A stretch of 64,000 bases of DNA, from positions 39,065,001-39,129,000 of the forward strand of contig OY987265.1 of NCBI GenBank assembly GCA_963920665.1, in the 5' to 3' direction. The DNA is from Straminergon stramineum. Taxonomy: Eukaryota; Streptophyta; Bryopsida; Hypnales; Calliergonaceae. Position numbers and translations under genes: made by a program. Positions 12,201 through 22,000 of the stretch are shown piece by piece. Position 1 is the stretch's first letter. Each line of letters begins with the position of its first letter. Under the pieces are notes generated by a model. That model searched no databases, had not been told where the DNA came from, and saw only the letters and a program-made list of their open reading frames with translations.

Positions 12201-12784
12201 AGGATAGAAGGTACTAATTGATTTCCAAGTTTGAAAGGGTTTTAGGGTTTAGGGTAACAAAAGCACATGTTGGATCCTTTAAAATACTAATCCTAAATAT
12301 TACAAGAGAAGGACACTTTTAGAAGCTTAGTTAGGTTGCCACTATCTTTTCCACTTCTAGTAAGTCTATTCACAACGATGGAATACTTAAAACCTTCCAT
12401 ACTTGCATTGTCCATGTGTGCTATCGTAAAGAGTTAAGTAGAAGAAGGCTTTCGTTGCGTCCAAATGTTGATTTGTGTGTCACTCCTATGGCTCATTGTC
12501 ATAGTTCTAGTCTGCATTTTTATCTGATTCCTTGGAGTCACTGAAATTGAAAAAAATCACTTACTATTTGAGTACTCTACTCTACGTAGTGACATTTGAA
12601 CTCTCCTGGTTTACATTGATAATAAACTTTACCAGTGCCGTGTAGTAAAGCTCTAACTTCCCATTCTTAGCTACTTCAGCAAAGTGCAATACTAAATGGA
12701 GCTTTAAATGTCTACACGTTGTGCAGCCAAGCTTGGCAGCTCGAACTTACTTGTGGGCTACAAACACACGCTGCCATCTGCAAC
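12201..12784. other. Upstream region of the B3 gene
   Basis: Base composition rises toward the gene. A 'ttagggtttagggt' stretch (about 12242-12255) resembles a plant telo-box but is 530 bp from the chosen start. No TATA box could be assigned. The frame is also open from an ATG at 12719 in phase with the gene, so a start 22 codons longer is possible. Confidence 0.4.
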
Positions 12785-14015
12785 ATGGACCGAGAGACAG
12801 AGTCGATTCTGAGGACTCCAAATCGCCAGCACGTAGCCAACCTGCCTGATGTTCTAGCACAGATGCAGCGCTCAGGCAGCATCCACTTTGTGAAGTCCCT
12901 CCCAAAGACATCACTTCAGTTTCCCAGAGTCAGACAAACTGCTAAACTGGTACGTTCATATAATCCCTGCAAGTTGCACTTGAATCTCCTGTCCGTCGAA
13001 TTCTATAATTCCATGTGTAAATATTCTGTGGTGCTACTGAATTCATTGGGTGCTCTGTTTTTTTGGCTCTTGTAGACACTGCCTCAACAGTTTGTGGAAG
13101 AGAATGGAGACAAGTTTGAAAACTTGGTTACCCTTCGAGCTAAGACATCCAGTGGAAGATCCTCAAAGTCATGGCCTGTGCGAATCTGCGTTTCTGCGGC
13201 ATTCAAAGTGCAGATCGTTGGTGGATGGCCTGATTTTGCTTGTGACAATCGTCTCGAGCACGGAGATTTCTTGATTTTCCTCCTACGGGAGGACGCGAAA
13301 TCCGAGTTTGAAGTTCATATGTTTCGTGGACCCCTGGGGTCTCCATATTTTCCTGTGCACCAACAAGATGAGCACGACGAGGCCTTCAGCGGGGATATTG
13401 GAGAGGGGGATCCTGCATTATTACCACAGACCGTAAATCCCCGAGTGCCCCCTCGCTTCTCCAAGCGATTGGTGGCCTCTCACATCGCACGCTCTACTGG
13501 CGAACTGAATACAGGACAATTTGTGAGTTTCATCTGTGCTTGCAACCTCACTTTCAAAATTACTCCAAATGAATCAGTCACAGTGCCTTCTCACAAGTGA
13601 CACTCTGCTAAATCATCAGATTGAAAGGTAGTGCAGGATGAATTCTTACTCATTGAAGTTTTCCCTTTCTCAACTTGAGCTGCCAAGGACTTCTTACAAT
13701 TTCCATTCGCTTTGGAAATTGCGAACTGGGATTTGAATCTGGGTGCCTTTTTCTGGATACATGCAGGAATTTCCAGTGACTTTTGTAAGGACCCATGGCG
13801 AGCACATTCACGATTCTGTCAAACTCCAAGGTATACATGACAATTCTCTAAATTATGTTATAAGTTGTCGTCGCAGGCCGGGAAATATCTTCAAGGCATA
13901 CCTCGCTTCTACTGAATGGAGCCAATTTGTGCACGACAATGGCTTGAAGGAAGGGCACGAGCTTCAGTTTTCACTTATGTCTGATTCTTACTTTCTGGTT
14001 CGAAAAATTTCCTAG
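12785..14015 (+). CDS. B3 DNA-binding domain protein with two B3-like domains (REM-like)
   Basis: Probable plant transcription factor acting in the nucleus. Exons were assigned as 12785-12949, 13076-13522 and 13767-14015; all junctions are phase 0 with GT..AG borders, giving 286 residues. The first B3 domain (about residues 30-140) runs from FVKSLPKTS through LPQQFVEENG to the typical end HGDFLIFLL and EVHMF. The second (about 190-284) has EFPVTF, FKAYLASTEWSQFVHDNGL and EGHELQFSLM, the usual B3 C-terminal half. The linker is acidic (DEHDEAFSGDIGEGD). The start is the ATG beginning MDRETES; an in-phase upstream ATG at 12719 would add 22 residues. A 46-base GT..AG segment at 13831-13876 would break the frame if spliced and is kept as coding. 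B3 proteins bind DNA through the domain's beta barrel (family knowledge); the target is unknown. The two-domain layout suggests the REM group rather than ARF, LAV or RAV. Confidence 0.8.
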
Positions 14016-15839
14016 GCGAGTGTGGTTCAGAACCACAGAGTTTGCACCTGAATTGGAACACTTCGAACTCGCTCCGGCTGAAGACCGGAGTCCTGAGGAC
14101 TTATTCTTCCCCACTTTTGGTTGATTCTGATGTCGTTTGCACCGCACAAACGAACAGTTAAATTTCTATTCCCATGTTCACATATTCCCAGCGTGCGTTG
14201 CTGAGGAATATGGTGGTGGATTAGGTGAACTGAGAAAAATGAATGTGTTGACATTCCTTTTTTTCCTTTATACAGTACTCCCTTGTGTTCTTAGGATTCA
14301 ATTACTTCATGCCTGATTGATAATCTGGTTAATGGGAGGTACGGCAAGTGAGTTTTGGGCTCGATGTTGTGCCTGTTGTGCAGGAGCAGCAACAACTATA
14401 GCGGGCAAATGTCAGATAGAGATCATTTTGACTGACTGAACATTGCTCTTCTGTAATTAGAAGCATGAGGCAATGAGTTATTTGCCTCTTTCCAGTCTAT
14501 TGTTAGGTGAGCAAGTTACAATGTCAATTTCTGAGGTTTGCCCTCGATCCTGGATGCCCGCATTGTGAATTTCAGATCGGTGGCAGCGTTCTAGTGGAAC
14601 GAGGGAGGAGTATTACATCATGGTAAGTATGTTGTCTTGGGCTAAATATTATCAGATGTCTGATATGAGTATAGTCGATGGCGTATCCAGGGCTTGTGCA
14701 TCACGATTGGGAGACGTGCTGTTCAGTTTCTATACCAATTGCTAGCGTTGTTGTCAATCAAGGGTGCCTATCACAAAAGCAGAGCATTTTTCAACAATGC
14801 ATTTTGTGTCATGATTATGCGAGTATGGGAAAAACAAGAGCTGATCAATTATACTGGATCCTGGATTCTGCAGCGGAAGAGGCCTTGTTTTCCGACAACA
14901 GCAACGCTTTCTGAGGAAAATAGTATGAAATATCATTGTGTGTCTCGCCTTGTATATTACACGAGCACCTAAACTTCGTCGGGGTAAGGACAAGATTGAT
15001 TTCTTCCAACTGATCACCTTAGAATGACATTGTGTCTTCCTATCGAGAGTAAATTTTTCCTATGTGATGCTGAAGTTGAAGGCGATGCACAATTTAGGGA
15101 TCTTAATAAGTATATCCCAAATGTGGGTCATGGACGACGATACACACTACACGCATATGCATCTTGTTACTGCAACCACTTGTGCTTGTAGTAGCCCTGT
15201 TGTCGGCTCTTCCAGCTGCTCCAAAGTATAGATTTATGGTTAGATCGAAGGATTTCATTACCATCAGATTACAGAGATCCTACACTTCAATCGTTAGCCT
15301 GTAGTCTGTATATAATCCTGGAGTCCTTTATCTTTCACGATATCACGTACCTGCAATTGGAGACTGAGGCCTCCCGTCAGTCTCGAAGCCTGAACAGAGC
15401 TTGCAAAGTACTCAGGGCCATAGACCCTAAGTGTGACACATTGTTAGCGTGTCTTAGCGGTGAAGTGGTGACCACGCTCAGTGATTAGAATACCAACGGA
15501 CGAGAAAACCAATCTAGAGATTTCCGAAGCCAATCTATCACTAGAGATCCAGTCAAGTTCTGCCCACATTCTTTTCACAATTCCCTGGTTGAGTTGCCCA
15601 TGTATAGACGAAATTTTCATGTTGGCCATAAACAATGAAGACTCTAAAACAGAGCTAATTATTCTTTTATCACTGGAAGACTGAGAATGATGCGATGGAA
15701 TCACTGAAGTATGATTCAATTAATTCCCTGGGTTGGACAAAACAGAGCAGCGAGAGCAATCATAGCCGCGCTAGAACAATTAAGTAGCTTCACTTACAAA
15801 AACCCGGACGTGTTACAATCGTACACCTGAATTGCTTTG
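14016..15839. other. 3' flank of the B3 gene and unassigned spacer
   Basis: The first few hundred bases are probably 3' untranslated. Overlapping frames on both strands at 14678-15017 and 15444-15719 show no recognisable family and no conserved splice structure, so no gene is called. Composition is less AT-rich than the repeat spacer, so an undetected small gene or decayed sequence cannot be excluded. Confidence 0.4.
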
Positions 15840-16437
15840 GGATCATACATGGTTTCAGAAAGGATTCCCTAATGAAAAGATCATACATTTGAAGTTCAGG
15901 CAGACTCTGATGGTTGCATTGGGAATGGGAGTAATTGGTGTCGACGTTGTGATTGTTGTACTTGAGGCTGACTGCAAAAATGTTTAGTCTTGGGTAGGAT
16001 TGAAGCTCGCAATCCTCACATAGTTCATTATTGCTCTAGGAATCTTCAATGTCCATGACCTTCAACCATGATATTCCTATCAATTTCGACCTAATTAAGT
16101 ATGTCTGTCTATTATTAATAATTGCAAGCTCCCGTGTGAACTCCAGCAACCATTAGTTGTGCCTTGGCAAATATATCTTGACAAATGACAATGAGCTCAG
16201 CAGTGTCTGTTTTTTTGGTTTTCAAACCAATTGTTATGTGGCCTTTCTTTCAAGAGGGTTCTGAAGTCTCTGGCTCCTTCAATTTGGGGCTCTTGAATTG
16301 AAGGTGGCCAATTTAGAGTCTGCAATTTTTGTATGTGCTAGTTTAGCATGATAGGTGAAATGAGGTTTTGGAAACATTGTGGCAGCAATGTGGAGTGCTA
16401 CGATTAGAATCTAGCATTTTTTATCGCAATTTACCTA

Positions 16438-16638
16438 AGGTCAGAGCACCCAATGGCGTTCCTTTTTAGGCCAGTAATTCATTCTAAAACATAAATGTAG
16501 CTAGACTGTAGACATCTTATCATTTTAGGTCAAAAAAATAAGCGTTCTACTGTCAATTTACATTTATAGCCTGAAATGATTATGCTCTGTAGAGTCTGAG
16601 GCCATTGTGTACAAGGACGCCATTGGGTGCTCTTACCT
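16438..16638. mobile_element. TA-flanked TIR element, 201 bp
   Basis: Flanked by TA at 16436-16437 and 16639-16640. The left end AGGTCAGAGCACCCAATGGC and the complemented right end AGGTAAGAGCACCCAATGGC differ at one base in twenty. Copy 1 of the block reads 'atttaccaaccc' at the equivalent position near 2852, consistent with an empty site. The size and TA flank suggest a non-autonomous DNA transposon; a Tc1/mariner assignment rests on the TA only. Confidence 0.7.
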
Positions 16639-16875
16639 TACTTTCTTTTCCATAGGCTTCAAACTGCCCACCTTTTCTCTTTAAGACAATTGGGCATTAA
16701 ATTGCCTTAAAAAAAGCGTTGGAGGTCATTGTATCTTCCCTCTTCTCATTGTGAAATTTAATTGTCACCCTCTAGTCATTTTGTTACAAGAGGAAGTTGT
16801 GATATATGAGAATTTCAATTCCTGAGTCTTATCCTCCTGGATGCATTCAATGTGGTGTTGGCCACATTGTAGTTA

Positions 16876-17284
16876 AGATAGACCAATCTATTACCACCTT
16901 GATTTGCAATCTGAGTATATTAGGACCAACTCTAGGAGGAGCACATATTTTTAAGAGGTGTGCGCATGTTTCACGAATCAAACCCAAGGTGAGTTATAAT
17001 TTTCCGATAAAAATTGTAATTTCTATGAATTTCTAAAGTGGTGTGCCCTAAATTACAAAATCGCCACTAGACTAGAGTCAAAAATGTCCTATCTTAAACC
17101 TATAACCACCATTATATTGGCATTGGAGTATCCACCAATTAAAGGCTGACACATTACCCAAGTTGAAATTAATGCATTGAAATTGTCAGAATAGTGAATG
17201 GATTTGGGTGAGTTTTATGGTGGAGATGGGGCCAAAAATAGGATGGCAGTTATAGAAAGCTAGTAGAAATGGGCTGGTCTACCT
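16876..17284. mobile_element. TA-flanked TIR element, 409 bp
   Basis: Flanked by TA at 16874-16875 and 17285-17286. The ends are AGATAGACCAATCTATTACC and, complemented, AGGTAGACCAGCCCATTTCT. It is absent from copy 1 of the block near 3897. A full-length inverted copy is at 50428-50841, sharing 'cacccaaatccatt' and 'ttggccccatctcca' (complemented here). Its insertion interrupts the zinc-knuckle-like segment. Confidence 0.75.
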
Positions 17285-18045
17285 TATTTAGTTGCAGATC
17301 TAGGATTTAGAGTTTTTTCTCGTTGAGAGATTGTTTGATGAATCTCAGGCTCATTGATCATAATGCCTTGGGCGTTACAAAATTGTTGTAAGGTAGATTG
17401 ATTTTGGAGGAAATTTGGGTAAGTAATGTCCTGCAAGGAATCCCTAAATTTATATTCACACTAAGGAATACGACCTATTTCCAACATTTTTAAGCGTTTT
17501 AGTATAAGTCCAATTGAGCAACGATAGGGGGGTAATTTTCTCCGAGTAGGGAATAGAAATTAATGAAGATTGCACTATATTTTGCTAATTTTCCATCAAG
17601 TAGTAGAAATTTAGGAAGTGTCAATTACAATTTGACTTGTTCTTGACCTATAAGCAAACCCATTTTTGAGAAGCACAAAGTTAAAATTGGTCTTAGCAAC
17701 TTCATTAGGTGTCATTGTATTATTTGTCATACAATAATGAAGGGTTGGCTCTAGTTGACATCATATTCCCCTCATTCATGAAAGTAGGTCCCCCTATCTT
17801 ATGCAAATCAAGCCTTCATCGAAAACAAGTTGTAATCATAAGCCCATGAACGTTCAAGACTATGCACCTGCTATATTATAGGTGTCTACATTACAAAAAA
17901 TGACAATGATTGTAGTGTAACTATATGATAGATACTGACACTATAGGTGTTTATAATATAAGGACCCTCAATGGTTGTAGGATTAATATGTTTTAGATCA
18001 TATGCTTGAATTGATTATTACAAATTTTGTTCATGTGCACATGCA

Positions 18046-18524
18046 AACGCGGAGTAGATGGACATTTGTATCCTTGTGCATTTCATAGTTTAAAAATGTC
18101 ACCAATGGAACAAAACTACGACATTTATGATAAGGAACTTTTAAGTGTGGTATTGGCTTTACAAGATTGGAAGGTGTATTTGGAGGGGTCTCCTCATGAG
18201 ATTTGTGTAATTTCAGATCATAAAAATTTGGAGTATTTCCTTACCACCAAGCAACTAAATCAACGACATGGAAGATGGTCTAAATTTTTATCAGCTTTTC
18301 ATTTCAATATTCAACATTGGCCAAGTTAGTTGAACGGGAAGGCAGATGCTCTTTTAAGAAGAGTAGATCTTATAGAAGGGAAAAATAAAGGAGTACGGCC
18401 TTTGTTAAGATTGGTAGCACTTGAGTCCTATGAGCCAATCTCGAGTGATGATTGCATTCTTCAGCACCTAAAGGTGGCCATTTTGGAAGATGCCACATTA
18501 GAACCTATACTTGAATTTTTTTAG
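18046..18524 (+). pseudogene. Chromovirus RNase H domain remnant
   Basis: The translation contains [20 protein letters not shown], then [19 protein letters not shown] and [11 protein letters not shown], followed by the ADAL motif that usually ends a Ty3/gypsy RNase H. A stop lies before the ADAL segment at 18328-18330. The amino-terminal part of the domain is cut off at the junction with the upstream repeat block. Family: RNase H as found in Ty3/gypsy polyproteins, where it degrades the RNA strand during reverse transcription. Not functional here. Confidence 0.85.
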
Positions 18525-19218
18525 AAGAGACTTGCAAACAATCCCAACGAACATTTGTCGTAGACTCCAAGGGTATACTTTTATTGATGGAATACTTCAA
18601 TTCCAAGATATGATATATGTCTTAGATGATGAAGAACTTAAGTGACAAATTTTGTGGTCAAGGCACGATGCTCTTATGGTTGGACACCAGGGAAGAGCAA
18701 AGACTTTGGAATTGGTCACAAGAACTTTTTATTGCCCTATTCTTCGTTGATATGTCCATCGCTACGTTGATGGATGTGATCTATGCCAAAGATCAAAACC
18801 TACTCATCATGCTCATTATGGTTTGATGCAACCAATTCTAGCGGCTCATGCACCATGGAAACGGATTTCTAGTGATTTCATAATCAAGTTGCCAAATAGT
18901 AAAGGATACAACTTTATTATGGTAGTAGTGGACTGGAACACGAAGTTAGGCCATTTTATCCCCACAAAGGAAACAATTGATTCCAATGAAGTTGCTTCAT
19001 TATAATTGCATTATGTTTGGAAGCATCATGGGATGCTGGATGAGGTAATATTGGATCGGGGCTTGGTGTTTGTATCAAAGTTTATGAGGAGATTATGTAA
19101 ACTTCTTCGTATTCAATCATCGCTAACAATAGCTTTTCATCCCCGAACAGTTGGGCAAATTGAGAGGGTGAACTAGGTGTTAGAGCAATTTTTGCAGATG
19201 TTTATTACGAAACATTAA

Positions 19219-20297
19219 CCCCTCAATGCCTTAGCTTGGATGGTATGTCTGAGACGCTATGAAGGACCCTTGTACTATGCAACGTTTGGTAGAAAATGTA
19301 GGTGCTTGCTGGACAATTCACCATTGATTAGCATTCGCAAGTAAGTTCTAAATCTGTTGTGATAATTTTCAAATCATTTCACCATCCCAATCTTGAGATT
19401 ATAATAGTTGAAGGGCTTCATCTCCTCAGCTTCGGAGACAATTTTTTATGGTCCGCGGCACTTTCGGGAGAGGTAGCACCCAATCTTGTGTACATGAGAG
19501 CGCAAAAATTTGTCAGGGGGTGGTCCATGAGCTTTGTAATGCCTACGGCAATTTGCAGCACATTTGGTGGAAACACCATTTTCGATGAGTCCATGAAGTT
19601 CACAACGTCTACAAAAGAGAGGTTGTTTTTTGACTGGCTCATGGCGTCCACAGTGTAAGTGAAGATAGGCACGTGTAAGTCTAACACGAAAATTCCTAGG
19701 GAACAAGGCTGGACATGAGAATGCATGCGGTTGAGTTTTGCCCTATGATGCACAATTGGGTGCTCCTATGCAAAACACGCTATATCCATCAACAAAATTC
19801 AACCCCGTCAATGCAGATCGACAATGTTGTGCTTGTGATTGACAAGCTTGTGACTTATACACAACATTGTATGGGTGCAAAATTTTATGATTACTACAAT
19901 AATCCATGAAGCTGCCTTCTCTCCTTCTCCACTTCCAACATGAAATACAAGGGTGCAACAATCCAAGAGTGTGTTGTGCGGCTCTACAAAATGCGTGCAG
20001 GGAAGGTTGCACTTCAGACATTGGATTCTTCGTCAAAAGGTCTCAACGGCCAATTACTAGCTTCAGCCGGTAACCAACGCCAAACTGCCATGTTCCGAAA
20101 TACATTTGGCATCAATTTCTGATGCAATTAGGAATTCCAGCTTTCAAATTAAAAAATGCATTGACAAGCCGTGCAACAGGAGGGCCTGCTTAACAAATTC
20201 TCTTTTCAACCTCCTTGGATTCCACATCATCCTAAATTGCAATCCTTGATTGAACATTTTTCTACGGCGTTTTTTTCGCTACTTGGGCGTTGAGGGG
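19219..20297 (+). mobile_element. piggyBac-like DNA transposon, 1079 bp, decayed
   Basis: Flanked by TTAA at 19215-19218 and 20298-20301, the hallmark target duplication of piggyBac elements. The ends are CCCCTCAATGCC and, complemented, CCCCTCAACGCC. It lies inside the chromovirus integrase, whose frame is continuous once the element and one TTAA are removed. Inside is a decayed transposase of piggyBac type (separate entry). The length is about half that of a complete piggyBac element, so it is an internally shortened copy. The ends match the short TTAA-flanked elements at 28043, 40304 and 46832 and the long one at 1276. Confidence 0.85.
19480..20122 (+). pseudogene. piggyBac transposase remnant (DDE_Tnp_1_7 type)
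   Basis: Plus-strand pieces in shifting frames resemble piggyBac transposases. GGNTIFDESM (about 19563-19593) corresponds to the conserved DESM that carries the first catalytic aspartate. NVVLVIDKLV followed by GAKFYDYYNNP (about 19827-19908) corresponds to the 'VVL-L...G-hl--DN--TS' region with the second aspartate. MKYKGATIQE (19940 on) corresponds to the 'GTIREN' block, and NTFGI near 20095 corresponds to the 'SN--G-' block. These patterns are from family knowledge. Stops and frameshifts show the gene is dead. Much of the amino-terminal part is missing or unreadable. A profile search would settle the assignment. Confidence 0.65.
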
Positions 20298-20829
20298 TTA
20301 AGATGATTGGGTGGATCTCCTTCCCCTTGTTGAATTTGCCTACAATAATCCATCTCATGCATCAATAGGATTTTCTCCGTTTTATGCCACATATGGGTAC
20401 CATCCAATGTTATCATTTTTGACACTGACTACATCTATGGTTCTAGCAGTGGAAGACAGAGTGTGCCATTTACAAGAAGTTTACAAGGAATTAAAAACTA
20501 TGATTACAATTGTAGGAGAACAAGCCAAAAGGAGTTATGATGGAGGGGTAAAATTGCAACCAACTTTCCAAATTAGTGACAAGATCCTTCTTTAGCATGA
20601 AAACATTGCTACCATTGCACCCTCACATAATTTATCCTCCAAATTTTTGGGACCATTTCCAGTGATTGCTAGACTCTCAGATTTGGTTTATTGTCTCAAG
20701 CTTCCAAAGATACTCCAGATCCATGATGTATTTCATGTGTCTCTTCTTGAATGATGTCATTAGGATACTATCCCTGGTCGGCGCAAGACATCGCCTCTTC
20801 CAATTGTCATCCTAGATGGGGATATAGAA

Positions 20830-21028
20830 TGGGAGGTTCACAAGGCTCTTGATCCAAGGTTCTTTGGTCATTGGAAAAAACTTCAATATTTGGTTTCATG
20901 GAGGGGGTATGGATCGAAAGAGAATTCCTGGAAGTTGGCTACAAATTTAGAAAATGCACTTGATGCAGTTGCAAAATTCCATAGACTTCATCTTGAGGCG
21001 CCCAAGTCAAACCATCAAACCATAGGGG
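20830..21028 (+). pseudogene. Chromodomain remnant of the chromovirus
   Basis: The frame reads EVHKALDPRF, then KKLQYLVSWRGYGSKENSW, then NLENALDAVAKFH. This is the chromodomain pattern with its aromatic and ENSW residues, at the C terminus of an integrase as in plant chromoviruses. In that family the domain directs integration toward particular chromatin (family knowledge). Upstream, SSKFLGPFPV and VFHVSLL are typical integrase C-terminal motifs, followed by stops. Confidence 0.8.
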
Positions 21029-21339
21029 AAACTTGACATTGAAGGGGGGATAATGTTATAAACTAGTTTGTACAACCAAACTTAGTGGCAGTTACAATAG
21101 TTGGGGTTAGTGATCCTTCTTCTTCCTTTAAGAACCATGGAGGGAGTTTTGTCCTTCATGCGTTATTTTGTGAATATAAGATGGCATGTTTTCCACATAA
21201 CTTACAATAACTCATGATGATTTCTTTCAAGTTGGGATTTGAGATTCTCTATGTTTATGACTGGAATTCCTGCATGAGTTTGGTTTCACTGTCATTGAGT
21301 TGTTCGATCTAAATGGAGCATTGACCAAAAATTATCGAT

Positions 21340-21515
21340 CCTTGACATGATCAAACGTTATAATCTTTCAATCCATATTAAGTGATATTGTTGTATTTTC
21401 TTTTCCTATGTGATCTAACATGTCTAGTTCAAATTTGTACAGTTACAAATTTTAGAAAATGATACAACTTATCAAAATGATGGATTTTTGTTCAATTTAG
21501 AGCAAATTCCTAAAA
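21340..21515 (-). repeat. Fragment of the 570 bp repeat family
   Basis: 'aatctttcaatccatat', 'gatggatttttgttc' and 'agagcaa.ttccta.aag' are shared with 60845-60935. The middle part, around 'gtacagttacaaattttaga', is related in inverted form to the 54200-54300 region. A partial copy of the family at 54146-54710 and 60390-60932. Confidence 0.55.
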
Positions 21516-22000
21516 GCTAAATGGTTAAGAGCAGAAAGCAAGTTTGCATTAAGGTAGTCTACTCTTAAAGCAACCATACTCTAAAGAAATCATGATATAG
21601 AGGTACATTTTGCTTTCTTTAATGTACCAAAAGTGCACATTTTAGGAGGTGATTGCTTTCATTGACAGTTGCATTTCAACTACTAAAATTTGTAATTAAT
21701 TCCACAAAGGTCCAAAAAATATGAAACAACTTGAGTTAGATGCCAATACCATTTTTCTTCCTACTAAAAGTGACTGAAAATTGTTACAAGGAATTTCGCT
21801 TCCCCGAAAAGGCAATCAGCTCTTAAATGGTCGCTTTAAGAGCAGACTACCTTAGCCAAGTCCTTTCTCTAGACAGTAGAGCACTGAGGAAGTGATATTA
21901 AACAATGTGATATTACGGAAGGTGACACTAAAGAGGATTTTTCAGACAATTCAGAGCCAGCAATTTTCCTGCGTCGTTGCGCAGAGTGCTGCTGCAGTTC
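21516..22000. other. Upstream region of the UBP zinc-finger gene
   Basis: Moderately AT-rich. An inverted pair is visible: 'gctaaatggttaagagcaga' near 21516 and 'tcttaaatggtcgctttaag' near 21820. No core promoter element could be fixed. Confidence 0.35.

Larger units (their letters stand above)
15840..18045 (+). repeat. Decayed repeat block, copy 2 (paralogue of 985-4990)
   Basis: Colinear with 985-4990 but lacking that copy's three insertions, while carrying two of its own (16438-16638 and 16876-17284) that copy 1 lacks. At 18045 the match ends abruptly and the chromovirus RNase H frame begins, so one element was truncated by or joined to the other. The frame at 16806-17036 includes CIQCGVGHI, which resembles half a gag zinc knuckle. 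Confidence 0.7.
18640..20595 (+). pseudogene. Chromovirus integrase remnant, split by an insertion
   Basis: In shifting frames the segment shows the zinc-binding region (VGHQGRAKTLEL, CDLCQ) and the core: first aspartate in SSDFI, second in LDRGLVF, glutamate in GQIERVN. The core resumes at 20302 with DDWVDLLPLVEFAYNN and SFYATYGYHP. The gap is the piggyBac-like element. With one TTAA left in place, the sequence across the gap stays in a single frame but includes the TAA of the TTAA itself. A stop was therefore already present when the insertion occurred. Confidence 0.85.
18046..21340 (+). mobile_element. 5'-truncated Ty3/gypsy chromovirus, interrupted by a piggyBac-like element
   Basis: Domains appear in the order expected for the 3' half of a chromovirus pol: RNase H, integrase zinc finger, integrase core, integrase C-terminal region and chromodomain. 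Next come a purine tract (21041-21050, 'gaagggggga') and a probable LTR start at 21054 (TGTTATAAAC). Protease, reverse transcriptase and the 5' LTR are missing. Stops and frameshifts break the frame in several places, and the integrase is split by the insertion at 19219-20297. The right limit is approximate because the LTR end was not found. An old inactive insertion. Confidence 0.85.

Noticed and set aside
12238..12256. 'ttagggtttagggt' as an interstitial telomere array
   Set aside because: Fewer than three telomere-like units; more likely a telo-box-like motif or chance.
13831..13876. Possible 46-base intron in the last B3 exon
   Set aside because: It has GT..AG borders but is shorter than typical plant introns, and removing it shifts the frame away from the B3 pattern.
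14678..15719. Overlapping frames on both strands downstream of the B3 gene
   Set aside because: No domain motif, and no consistent exon structure could be built.
19359..20036. Minus-strand frames of 86-111 codons inside the piggyBac-like element
   Set aside because: The recognisable transposase blocks are on the plus strand; the minus frames overlap them and show no family motif.
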